From the NCBI GenBank assembly GCA_022775005.1, contig JALFJR010000047.1:1-64000 (forward strand): a stretch of 64,000 nt of DNA, read 5' to 3'. Positions 9,101 to 17,384 of this stretch are shown here, one piece after another. Position numbers and translations under genes: made by a program. This stretch comes from Parabacteroides sp. GTDB taxonomy: Bacteria; Bacteroidota; Bacteroidia; Bacteroidales; Tannerellaceae. How positions within the stretch are numbered: the first letter of the stretch is position 1; each line of letters starts with the position of its first letter. The notes under the pieces are model-generated. The model did not search any database. It was not told the DNA's origin and saw nothing but the letters and a program-made list of their open reading frames with translations.

Positions 9101-11734
9101 TGGGAATATGCGACAGACCTTTTTGATGCCTCTGCGGTCAGTCGATTAGGAGAGGCATACCTAACCTTATTGGCTGCGGTCTGTGCACACCCAGAGCAAA
9201 CGCTCCATCAATTGCAACCCTACACAAATGATTATGTGACCCGGGTTGTGCAAGCAAACGAGGTATATCCCTACCTTCCTGCTGAACAGACGCATGTGGT
9301 GGATTTGTGGCGTCAAGTGGTCGCTCAATATCCAACGGCTATCGCGTTCACCTATCAAGGAGCACATTACAGTTATCAAACTGTAGATACAGAAAGTGAG
9401 CATATTGCACAGGCCTTGATGGAACAATTGGGCGCAACCAGTAACAAACGGATTGGATTAGCGATCAAAGAGAAACGTTGGGCACCCTCAGCCATTTGGG
9501 GCATCTTAAAAGCCGGTGGCTGCTATGTTCCTATCGACCCTAACTTGCCCGAAGAGCGTAAACGCTTTATGATGCAGGATTGTGGAGTCACGCTCTGCTT
9601 GGCAGATGAAGTGAAAAAGGAGGAGGGGATCAGTTACTTTTCTATAGAAGCATTGACACATGCCTCCGCTGCTCAGGCTTTACCGATAATGCCTATCTCC
9701 CCCGATCAGACAGCCTATATCATTTATACTTCTGGTACTACTGGATTGCCAAAGGGGACACCCATCACCCATGCCAACCTGCTGCACTTTGTCCGCACCT
9801 TGCAAAAGACTTACCTTTTTGGGCCGAAAAGTGCCGTTTTACAGTTCGCTAACCTTAGTTTTGATGCTTCTGTGGAGGAGTTCTTCATTCCGCTGACGCA
9901 AGGAGCTCGTTTGGTGTTACCTACAGAGGAAGAGCGTAAAGACCCGGAACTGTTATTCCAATTGCTGGAAAAAGAGCAGGTGACCTGTCTTCCCATTGCC
10001 CCGGCTATGCTGACCATGTTGCCCCAACGGCCTTTACCTCATTTGCGACAGATCATCGTCGGAGGAGAAGCAACCGCCCAAAGCACCATCGCCTATTGGA
10101 GTAAGGACTATACCTTATATAATACGTATGGACCTACGGAGAATACGGTAGATACGACCTGTACAATCTTGACCCCGCAAAGCTCAGCCAACGACATTGG
10201 CTGTTTGATCGAGGGAGTCAGCGGTTATCTATTGGATGAAGAGGGGTATTTAGTACCCGATGGAGCCATTGGTGAACTTTGCATTGGAGGACTCCAACTG
10301 ACGAAAGGCTATCTCAACCGTCCGGAACAGACACAAGCAAAATTCATTCCTAATCCCTATCAGTCAGCAGCAGACAGGGAAAAGGGTATCAATGCTACGC
10401 TTTACCGCAGTGGCGATTTGGTTTATCGACAAGCCAATGGTCACCTGTTTTTCTTGGGGCGCAAGGATGCCCAGGTGAAACTGAGGGGATTCCGGATTGA
10501 GTTGGATGAGATCGCTAAGCAATTGCAAGCCTGTCCCGATGTGCAGAACGCCTTGGTCCGCCTCTATCAGCAGGGAGAGGAGAAGCAGTTAGCTGCCTAT
10601 ATTCTTCCCCAGCAAGGAGTAACTGTGGATTTCCACACATTGTGCAAGGCGTTAGCCACTCGACTTCCCGCTTATATGATTCCTGCCTATTGGGCTACGC
10701 TCGATCGCATCCCGATGACACCCAACGGGAAGCTCAATCCATCCGCTTTGCCTCAGCCGACCCCTCTTCCCAGGGATTTTAAGGAAATAGACAAACCTGT
10801 AACCTTGCAAGAGGAGCAGTTGGCTTATATGGTAGCAAACCTATTGGGAATAGATCAAGTGGGAATCCATACGGATTTATTCGATCTGGGTCTCAATTCT
10901 ATACAAGTGATGAATCTTGTCTATGAGGCAGAAGAGAAAGGTATCAATATCTCTGTGGCAGAGGTGTATAAAAACCGAACCATTCATCAAATTCTGAGTC
11001 AACGTATGGGTGATCCATTGGCTTTTTGGTATCATACGCCACAGGGGACGAAACCTATTTTGTTGATTATTTGTGGGTACCCGCCTTTCTATGCGCTCTA
11101 TCGCCATTTTGCAAACCTGCTCAGCGAACAATTTGATATACTGATCTTTGAAAATTACAACGATCTATTTTTCCACAAACCCTGTTCATTCGATCGCATG
11201 ATGCAGTATTATATGGACTATTTACGACCTTTATTGCGCAAACAACCGCTTGCGGCCGTTACCGGACTCTGTTTTGGTGGAGAATTGGCGTTACAGTTGG
11301 CCAACCGAATTGCGGAAGAGGGATTTACTCCACTTCCTAAAGCATTTGTTATTGATGGATTTATTGATAACAAAGACGCTACACAGAATTATTTGAACGA
11401 ATTATTCCAAGAGCCGGGAATTTCTCCTGAATTGGGCCGAGAAAAACAACGAATCACCAATGAGTTGACAGAGACATTTCGTTTCAAACCCTATCCGGGA
11501 GAAATACATCTGTTTAGAGCTACCCAATTCATCACAGAACCTTTTATACCTAAAGGAACAGATCCTCTAATTGTACAAGCCATTTACCAGCGTTTCTTAA
11601 ACAACCCACAGAGATGGAGAGAGGAACAACCAGATTGTTTCATTCATGAGATTGAAGCTTCTCACCTAAACATCTTAACCAAAGGCCCGGCGGATAAAAT
11701 GGCCGAAATTATCCTGCGAGTAATGAAAACATAA
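6116..11734 (+). CDS. Two-module nonribosomal peptide synthetase (A-T-C-A-T-TE)
   Basis: A 1,872-residue assembly line. Domains in order: adenylation 1 (about 35-520; YILFTSGTTGQPKG), carrier 1 (phosphopantetheine Ser565 in GGDSI), condensation (about 620-1040; HHLLVDG with H752 and D756), adenylation 2 (about 1060-1565; YIIYTSGTTGLPKG), carrier 2 (Ser1595 in LGLNSI) and thioesterase (about 1655-1872). Adenylation 1 reads NFGAS at the position of the conserved Asp (G221). Adenylation 2 keeps it (D1250) and has E1254 in its pocket. The thioesterase nucleophile motif is GLCFGG, so Cys1719 replaces the usual Ser; Asp1747 and His1850 complete a plausible triad. With no loading condensation domain, the expected product joins two units. 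It is cotranscribed with the receptor. CAA strongly outnumbers CAG for Gln, unlike leuS or the pyk region, which may hint at transfer. No PPTase, MbtH or exporter gene is nearby. Confidence 0.93.
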   Translation: MQQDSQQTELYFAEKHLHHPQIDALSQQSIPMLFKQIVARRGEAIALRQGDQRITYKELDRLSDQVARWVVAQGLTGKTIGVSMPRSPEVVITLYGLMKAGAIYVPIDEEHPKERLHFMAKDARISGWITAKPVPDVLHFIPNWMFQDILTESAAFADRILPEIAPSQYAYILFTSGTTGQPKGVIIRHNQVVVMAWNTKENAFQLREEDRFLSFASLNFGASIVEMFGATLIGAQLVMATAQEKKDPEALVALLEQAAISYMLIPPAYLAYCPYRELPALHTIVVAGEAPQAETISRWQQIKRIVNAYGCTEDTVHAVCGVLTPDCTTNNVGYPIQGISCYLLDEQLQPTPLGEIGELYIGGHQLTDGYFNRPELNRAKFIDNPFVSPADKAKGFNTRLFRTGDLMRRADDGSLIFVGRSDFQVKINGIRIEAGEIETILKQCPEIEQAIVMAQTHKGRKLLVAYVQCEQPEALDQSKLFAILRAKLPAYMIPAIIIPLKRFPVNLNGKIDRLQLPQPVWGEETAVASYWESELEQQLATEWQTLLGAKSLHKDSHFLQEGGDSIALLQLILQLNERFHLALRAADLYAHPTLGQQVTLIEERQRIAPQELEIPRADRSHSIPLSPTQRSLWLQCVQSQAAQDAYNQPYLMSLGTDLEVKRFEKAWNQLVAQQESLRTSLIVDEKGEPQLYIHPFKPQTLSLTRLPEEALREAIDAEASHPFQLYGEMLCRAKLYQETQSGHYYCLFLIHHLLVDGWSCEQVLDKSLRRLYAQPTDAAPQLAYQYADYACWKQQQPVKEMTTAFWKTYLAPHQGLILPTKQGTSLHLTNYQGATLRMPIPATLRKAAQQVCRQEACTSFALLLATYMLLLRKYSGQAEFTIGFPYADREQKEFAEVIGYFVYMLPIRYKADYEQLTFSDFLHQVEQDRQSLTQHVLPLYQIMQALSKEQQASPLLQTTFGVENQMLFHPYIQQKTTSFPLSCTILQGEEIDEVLWEYATDLFDASAVSRLGEAYLTLLAAVCAHPEQTLHQLQPYTNDYVTRVVQANEVYPYLPAEQTHVVDLWRQVVAQYPTAIAFTYQGAHYSYQTVDTESEHIAQALMEQLGATSNKRIGLAIKEKRWAPSAIWGILKAGGCYVPIDPNLPEERKRFMMQDCGVTLCLADEVKKEEGISYFSIEALTHASAAQALPIMPISPDQTAYIIYTSGTTGLPKGTPITHANLLHFVRTLQKTYLFGPKSAVLQFANLSFDASVEEFFIPLTQGARLVLPTEEERKDPELLFQLLEKEQVTCLPIAPAMLTMLPQRPLPHLRQIIVGGEATAQSTIAYWSKDYTLYNTYGPTENTVDTTCTILTPQSSANDIGCLIEGVSGYLLDEEGYLVPDGAIGELCIGGLQLTKGYLNRPEQTQAKFIPNPYQSAADREKGINATLYRSGDLVYRQANGHLFFLGRKDAQVKLRGFRIELDEIAKQLQACPDVQNALVRLYQQGEEKQLAAYILPQQGVTVDFHTLCKALATRLPAYMIPAYWATLDRIPMTPNGKLNPSALPQPTPLPRDFKEIDKPVTLQEEQLAYMVANLLGIDQVGIHTDLFDLGLNSIQVMNLVYEAEEKGINISVAEVYKNRTIHQILSQRMGDPLAFWYHTPQGTKPILLIICGYPPFYALYRHFANLLSEQFDILIFENYNDLFFHKPCSFDRMMQYYMDYLRPLLRKQPLAAVTGLCFGGELALQLANRIAEEGFTPLPKAFVIDGFIDNKDATQNYLNELFQEPGISPELGREKQRITNELTETFRFKPYPGEIHLFRATQFITEPFIPKGTDPLIVQAIYQRFLNNPQRWREEQPDCFIHEIEASHLNILTKGPADKMAEIILRVMKT

Positions 11735-11748
11735 ATAAATGGCCGAAA

Positions 11749-11782
11749 TTTGACAGCCTCTACTGTTTTTTCCCTATATTTG
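11749..11782 (+). promoter_or_regulatory. Promoter (TTTG / TATATTTG)
   Basis: TTTG at 11749-11752 and TATATTTG at 11775-11782 are 22 nt apart, close to the Bacteroidetes -33/-7 arrangement. The start codon follows at 11816. The downstream secreted-protein gene can therefore be transcribed apart from the NRPS. Confidence 0.7.
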
Positions 11783-11815
11783 CGCTCACAAAACATTTAA
11801 AACCAATCATTAGCT

Positions 11816-13549
11816 ATGAAAACAAATTTAAGATACTGTTTGGCGTATTTGTTCGCGGGCATATTCGTTTCGACATCGTCCTTTGTGCAGGCACAATCTG
11901 TACAACCCAATTCCTGGAGTTCTTTCGTGCAAAGTGAAAAAAACAACCCCTTAGTCATTGACACTTTCTTGCTGCAAACTTTCCAAGGAAAATCTACGGA
12001 TAATTGGAATTATACAGTGGAGAAAGGATCCGTCTCTATCGAAGACATAACAAATTTAGATGCGAATGTGGGAGCACATGGGGATAAAGCACTCAAAATC
12101 CGCTCAAATACAGAAGTGAAATTTGAGCACTATGACGTAACTCCATTTGATAGTGTGTATGTTTACATGCATGCATATGCAGAATTAAACAAAGATACAG
12201 TACGTATAAGGCTTTTCCGCAATGGTTCTGATGCGTTAATAGATTTACTCAGAGGTAATACTGGGCAATTTAAAGGAACTCCAGCTCCAAGGAATCCTCT
12301 TGGATTAGATATTATAACACCAACTTTAAAAAGTGAAAGCATAGTACTATTCGATAGCGTTATGACCCGTGGCTTTAACCGCCAATACTCCTTATTTACG
12401 GGAACAGGCGATTGGGGAACAAGCGAACATTGGAGCCATCTACCTGCCCGACGTTCAAATACGGCCTTGATCCAAGGAAACACATCACTTACAGATGAGC
12501 GAACGACTAAAGTCGTGCATATCAGCGGAGGAAGCCTGCAAATAGCTTCAACAGGCAAACTCCACACTAATGAGCTCACGCTTTATGATGCTGACAACAG
12601 CCATGCCTCACTGATTACATCTGGGCAATTGGAAATAAATAATCAGCTCATTGTAGAGAAAACATTTCCAGCCAAGGGCAAATGGTATTTCTTCTCCTTA
12701 CCGTTTGATGTCTATACCAATGACATTGAAAACTTTACCTTTAAGGATGACACAGAGACAGGTAGTGGCAATTACTTCTATCTGCAAACATACGATGGAC
12801 AAAAGCGAGCTAACGGACAACCGGGATGGAGTGTTGTTTCAGCCTCCCAAACAACCGATCAACCCATTATCCATAAACATCAAGGCTACTTGATCGCCTT
12901 AGATGCAGCAGCTACTACTACTACTGTGCGGTTCCATTGCCCCAACACACAGATACCCGAAACATTAGGAAAAGCGGCAAGCATAGAAATAACTCCCAAT
13001 ACAGGAGGAAACGAGGCCAATAATGGTTGGATACTCTGTGGAAATCCCTTACCAGCACCTCTTGCTCTACGGAATATCGAAGGGGCAGAGGGATTAGATG
13101 GCTATATTTACCTCTATCAAAATGAAGCCTATCAAGCATACTCCCTGGATAGCGACTATGCACTCGCACCCTATAGTGCCTTTTTTATCAAGGCTACTGA
13201 AGAGACTGTCTTAGAAGTAACACCTTCCACTGAGGTCGTTTCTTCCGCACGCTTACTCGCTTGCGAAGCCCCATTAAGAGCCAGCCAAGAGCCTCAAAGT
13301 AACCCTACCTCCAATCAAATCATACCTGCAATCAACGAAGTTCGCATCCAGCAAGAACCCCATCAAATTCGTATCGAGTATCTGCCCGAAGCGGGTGTCG
13401 TCCATTGGTTGAATGCTAAAGGACAAGTCATCAGCACGGAGGTCGTTCCCGCTGGAAACTCCTGCTTGCGCTATCCTTCTACTGCGGGTTTTTATCTCCT
13501 CCATCTTCGCTATGGCCAGCATGAGCAGGTAGTGAAGTGTGTGAAGTGA
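11816..13549 (+). CDS. Secreted surface protein with T9SS-like C-terminal tail
   Basis: A 577-residue protein with a signal peptide (about 1-27, ending FVQAQ). The middle part, about 130-330, is rich in Thr, Ser, Gly and short strand-like stretches (for example LQIASTGKLHTNELTLYDA), as in beta-helical surface proteins of Bacteroidetes. The last 70 residues resemble a type IX secretion sorting tail: VHWLNAKGQVIS, then STAGFYLLHLRYG, then a basic VVKCVK end. No enzyme motif was recognised. It lies 81 nt after the NRPS and has its own promoter, so a role in that pathway is possible but rests only on position. It could be an unrelated surface protein. Confidence 0.75.
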   Translation: MKTNLRYCLAYLFAGIFVSTSSFVQAQSVQPNSWSSFVQSEKNNPLVIDTFLLQTFQGKSTDNWNYTVEKGSVSIEDITNLDANVGAHGDKALKIRSNTEVKFEHYDVTPFDSVYVYMHAYAELNKDTVRIRLFRNGSDALIDLLRGNTGQFKGTPAPRNPLGLDIITPTLKSESIVLFDSVMTRGFNRQYSLFTGTGDWGTSEHWSHLPARRSNTALIQGNTSLTDERTTKVVHISGGSLQIASTGKLHTNELTLYDADNSHASLITSGQLEINNQLIVEKTFPAKGKWYFFSLPFDVYTNDIENFTFKDDTETGSGNYFYLQTYDGQKRANGQPGWSVVSASQTTDQPIIHKHQGYLIALDAAATTTTVRFHCPNTQIPETLGKAASIEITPNTGGNEANNGWILCGNPLPAPLALRNIEGAEGLDGYIYLYQNEAYQAYSLDSDYALAPYSAFFIKATEETVLEVTPSTEVVSSARLLACEAPLRASQEPQSNPTSNQIIPAINEVRIQQEPHQIRIEYLPEAGVVHWLNAKGQVISTEVVPAGNSCLRYPSTAGFYLLHLRYGQHEQVVKCVK

Positions 13550-13578
13550 AATACGTTTATTCCAAAAAAAAGAGGTTG

Positions 13579-13610
13579 TCTCGAACGGTTCTCGAAGGCA
13601 TCTCGAAAGA
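13579..13610 (+). repeat. Dispersed 32-nt TCTCGAA repeat, copy 1
   Basis: Three TCTCGAA blocks occur at 11-nt spacing between the convergent genes ending at 13549 and 13704. A copy with 29 of 32 matching bases lies on the opposite strand at 44358-44389, again between convergent genes. Confidence 0.75.
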
Positions 13611-13649
13611 TTTATGTGCCGAGGAAAAAATTGTTACCTCCCGAGGTAG

Positions 13650-13680
13650 CAAAAAAAAGGCACCTCTTAGAGATGCCTTC
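13650..13680 (-). terminator. Rho-independent terminator of the GH2-like gene
   Basis: Read on the minus strand, a 10-bp stem (AAGGCATCTC with GAGGTGCCTT, TAA loop, one G-T pair) is followed by a run of T. It lies just beyond the stop of the minus-strand gene at 13704. A small inverted repeat, TACCTC-CC-GAGGTA, sits at 13635-13648. Confidence 0.8.
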
Positions 13681-13703
13681 TTCCTATATAAAATAACAGT
13701 GTA

Positions 13704-16700
13704 TTATTGCACGTTATAGCCAGAGACAATGATCTGCGGCTGCTCACCACGGGTGTCCTCATCCTTCCAATGGATGTTCACCGTCTTCTTCTCGCCCGGA
13801 AGCAAAGAGAAGTAGTTGTCGCTGTAGAACATCGGGAGGATTTGCTCGCCATCTTTTGCACCCAACACATTCACACGGATCATCAATGCCGGTGTGTTAC
13901 TACTATTTTCCAAAGCTACCGTAGCGGTCCATTGGCCATCCGCACCCTTGTTGGTTTGGATCTGCGGCTGCATCTGAACCTTCGGCAACTCACGCAATGC
14001 TTGATAGTTGCCCTCCTCGGTACCTCTCAAATAGAAGTTGTCGGAAACCACTTGGCCACCTGCGGTCAAGGTCAGCTTCACGTAGTGCGCACTGGTCAGG
14101 TTAGCCGGGAACTCCAACTTGATGCACTTGTTGGTCGTGTCTTCCTCGCTATCCACAGCAGCCTCTTTCTCCCAAGCCACAGAGCCATCCATGTTGAGTA
14201 CCTGTGCCTTTGCGGTCAAGCCTTTGCGCTGACCTGCACTGTAGTTTACTACCTCTACCTCATCAGTCAACGGGTTCCACTGGATGTGGAGCGGCTCGTT
14301 AGCCTTCTTACAGCCAAAGTAAGCAGCAGTAGGCTCGAAATAGTAGTCGTAGGTCTGCCATACCATCGAAGGCCAGCAAGCATGAGTCATCCAGAGCAAC
14401 AAGCCCTTACGGTTCAAGCTGCGAGACTCGAACATACCCCGATAACCATCGTAGTTCACCCACTGAGCCAAGTCAGCGAACTCTTTCGCATCTTTCGGCT
14501 CACCAAAGCCCTTCGCGATGATCTCGTTGAAAGAGGCACAAGATTGGGCACCCTCCATGGTGTAGTCGTGCTGTCCCCACTGTGCGTTCTGCGGCCACAT
14601 TGCCTCCGGAGAGAAGGTACGCTGCAAGCTCTCATAGTTCATCACATTAGGCATACCACGCTCGCTATGGAACTTGTCGCTACCATTCTTCAAAGCGAAA
14701 TATTCCTTCACTGGCAATGCCCGGTAAGGACCATGACCACTGACTACATCATCCGCAGAGCTGGAAATATAATGTATGCCCGGATGATCCTCCTTCACGA
14801 TGCGACGCAATGCCTTGTCGATTTGCTCGGGCGGGAAGCCCTCGTTACGTCCGCAATAGATACCGATAGAGGCATGGTTGCGGAAACGCTTCACATAATC
14901 GGACGCATTGGCGATGAACATCTCGGGATAGTAGGGATCTGGACCGTCAGCCGGGTTAGCCAACCAGAAGTCTTGCCAGATCATGATGCCATGACGATCG
15001 CACGCCTCATACAGCTCCTGATCACCAATCTGACCTACCCAGTTACGCATCATCGTGAAGTTCATATCCGCATGGTAATCCACGGCAATGTCATACTCAC
15101 GACCTCGATAGTTCAAGTTAGACTCACCAAAGCCCCAGTTACCACCACGACCGATGAAACGACGGCCATTGACGAAGAGGCTCAGGATGCTGTTGTTCTC
15201 GTTGAAGGTCATCTGACGAATACCTACCTTGAAGTCTTCCGCATCCGATACCTGATCAGCCACCTTGAAGGTGAAGTTCGCATCATACAGGTAAGGCTCA
15301 CCATAGCCCTTCGGCCACCAGAGACGTGGATTTTGCACCTTCAACTGCGCAAACTTCTCCGGATCAAACTTCACAGTCTTCTCCTCGTTTGCCTTCAACT
15401 CCACCGGTTGCTCAAACGTAATCTCACCGATCTTACCACTCAATACACCCGCTACTGGCGCTGACTCATGGTTCTTCACGATCACCTCAGGAGTCAATAC
15501 CACAGAGGTAGTATCGGGCAACGGCAATACCGCTTGCACAAACGGATCCTGAATCGTTACCTTACCTGAAGTCGTTAAGGTCACATCATTCCAGATACCA
15601 ATATTACGGCCACGGATCGTAGAGATCCAGTCCCAACCAATCGTTGCATGGAACGTAGGATTATCCGCACCCAAGATACCGCCATTGAAGTCGGTGTTCT
15701 TCTCATATTTCTCCTTGATCGCACCAATGTGCTGGTTCTTCACGATCTCGACAGCTACGACATTCTCTCCCTCTTTCACCTTGTCGGTCACGTCAAAGAT
15801 ACCCCGGATGAAAGCACCCTCAATCTTGCCCAACTTCTCGCCATTCAGATAGACGTTGGCCTTCCAGTTGATACCATCGAAATTTAAGAAAACACGATCT
15901 TGCTTGAAACCTGCTGGCACCTCGAAAGCATCTCGATACCAGAAATTGGAATTGAAGAAAGACTCAGAGATCATGAAGAGGTTATCCGCATAGTTCGGAT
16001 TAGGCACCGCCCCCGCATTCTTATAGCTCGTAAGAACCGTTCCCGGAACCGTAGCCACAACCCAACCTTCCGGATTGAACGACGGCTTGGAGATTTCCTC
16101 GCCCGATGCGGTCACCTCGGAAGCTCGCTGTACCTTCCAATCACCACCCGACAGACGGATCTCTTTTCCCGTAGGCGCGGGTTGAGCGACAGGTTGAGCC
16201 ACCAAACCACCTTTACCCATCACGGACAATTCACTCAAGATATAACGACCCTTGTTGGCTGACTCATTCATCAAGACACGCACATAACGGCCCTTGCCCT
16301 GTACAGCCACCTCATCCACCAAAGCGTCACCACCGGGCAGGTCAGCCAAGTCATTCCATTGCTTGCCATCCACAGAGGCTTGGATCTTACCCTTCACAGC
16401 CTTGTTTATCCAGTTCAGCTTCACCTTGTCGAAGGTGGATTGACTACCCAGATCCACATAGACCCACTCCTCACCAGCTGTGGCACTCATCCAAGCACTG
16501 TTGAAGAACTTAGAGGGAAGCAAGTCGATTGGCTCTGCCTGACCCTGCTCATAGAAGTCGATCTCGTAGAACGACCAATAAACCGCACCCTCCATCTGGA
16601 AGCGCATCCGATAGTTGGTGTATGCCTCGTTATTATGCAACGGGATGCTCTCGTTCAGCGAACGGGTAGGCAACTCACCCGGATCCCAGCTGTTCTTATT

Positions 16701-17333
16701 CGGATCGGAATGGGCCTTGTAGCGAGACTCCTTTCCCGGCATACCATTACCTTTCAAACTGCCTAATTCCACCCAGGTTGAGCCATCGTTCGAACCTTCA
16801 CAAATAATGGCATAACCACCCTTGACTTTGTTTTGGTCAAAAGCGACACTACCCCGGAATTTCACCTCATCGGCCTTCTCTTTCCAGCCATTCTTCAAGG
16901 CGAACTGATAGTAGGCATCCGCACCTACCACCGCATTGCGTGAATAGGGACCACGATCAATCATCCACTCCCTTTCACGACGAGCTACCTCGCCATCTTG
17001 GGTAGTTAAATCCAAATACTGGGGTTGCTGATTGCTCACCACACCATCGGTTATCAACTGAGCCGTCAAGTTATAGTCATAGCTTGACGAATGGAAAGCA
17101 CTCCGCAAAAGCGCTATATTGCGGTAGGTCTGATCCGGCTTCAAATCGGGAGAGAAATCCTCCTTTGGATCGCCCGGGTAAGAACCAATACCGCGTGTGT
17201 AATAATCCGACCGCTCAAACGACTCAGCCGGAGCACCCTGTTGCCCGCAACCACTCAGGAAAGCGGTCGCTGCCACAGCCCCACAGAGAGCTATCAGCTT
17301 AGACAACTGTTTCTTGTTTCTTAATGTATTCAT
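13704..17333 (-). CDS. GH2-like glycoside hydrolase lipoprotein with discoidin-type domains
   Basis: A 1,209-residue envelope lipoprotein. The start at 17333 gives a lipoprotein signal with lipobox LSGC (Cys29); an in-frame ATG 45 nt upstream is less likely. Residues about 60-260 and 270-380 look like two F5/8 type C (discoidin) carbohydrate-binding modules (WVYVDLGSQSTFDKVKLNW in the second). The GH2 sugar-binding and immunoglobulin-like domains follow, then the catalytic barrel. IGIYCGRNEG puts the likely acid/base at Glu831, and FHSERG is a candidate for the nucleophile at Glu891. The arrangement resembles exo-beta-glucosaminidases and beta-mannosidases, but the substrate cannot be fixed. 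It lies 51 nt downstream of a radical SAM gene on the same strand; a functional link is not evident. It ends at a strong terminator. Confidence 0.85.
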   Translation of the reverse strand: MNTLRNKKQLSKLIALCGAVAATAFLSGCGQQGAPAESFERSDYYTRGIGSYPGDPKEDFSPDLKPDQTYRNIALLRSAFHSSSYDYNLTAQLITDGVVSNQQPQYLDLTTQDGEVARREREWMIDRGPYSRNAVVGADAYYQFALKNGWKEKADEVKFRGSVAFDQNKVKGGYAIICEGSNDGSTWVELGSLKGNGMPGKESRYKAHSDPNKNSWDPGELPTRSLNESIPLHNNEAYTNYRMRFQMEGAVYWSFYEIDFYEQGQAEPIDLLPSKFFNSAWMSATAGEEWVYVDLGSQSTFDKVKLNWINKAVKGKIQASVDGKQWNDLADLPGGDALVDEVAVQGKGRYVRVLMNESANKGRYILSELSVMGKGGLVAQPVAQPAPTGKEIRLSGGDWKVQRASEVTASGEEISKPSFNPEGWVVATVPGTVLTSYKNAGAVPNPNYADNLFMISESFFNSNFWYRDAFEVPAGFKQDRVFLNFDGINWKANVYLNGEKLGKIEGAFIRGIFDVTDKVKEGENVVAVEIVKNQHIGAIKEKYEKNTDFNGGILGADNPTFHATIGWDWISTIRGRNIGIWNDVTLTTSGKVTIQDPFVQAVLPLPDTTSVVLTPEVIVKNHESAPVAGVLSGKIGEITFEQPVELKANEEKTVKFDPEKFAQLKVQNPRLWWPKGYGEPYLYDANFTFKVADQVSDAEDFKVGIRQMTFNENNSILSLFVNGRRFIGRGGNWGFGESNLNYRGREYDIAVDYHADMNFTMMRNWVGQIGDQELYEACDRHGIMIWQDFWLANPADGPDPYYPEMFIANASDYVKRFRNHASIGIYCGRNEGFPPEQIDKALRRIVKEDHPGIHYISSSADDVVSGHGPYRALPVKEYFALKNGSDKFHSERGMPNVMNYESLQRTFSPEAMWPQNAQWGQHDYTMEGAQSCASFNEIIAKGFGEPKDAKEFADLAQWVNYDGYRGMFESRSLNRKGLLLWMTHACWPSMVWQTYDYYFEPTAAYFGCKKANEPLHIQWNPLTDEVEVVNYSAGQRKGLTAKAQVLNMDGSVAWEKEAAVDSEEDTTNKCIKLEFPANLTSAHYVKLTLTAGGQVVSDNFYLRGTEEGNYQALRELPKVQMQPQIQTNKGADGQWTATVALENSSNTPALMIRVNVLGAKDGEQILPMFYSDNYFSLLPGEKKTVNIHWKDEDTRGEQPQIIVSGYNVQ

Positions 17334-17384
17334 GATACTATATTTAATTGTATGACTTTTAATAATCTGTTTGTTCATAGGCTA

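Noticed and set aside
13707..15464. 585-codon plus-strand frame antisense to the GH2-like gene
   Set aside because: Length alone is misleading. The minus strand encodes a well-matched enzyme with catalytic residues, and the antisense product has no motif.
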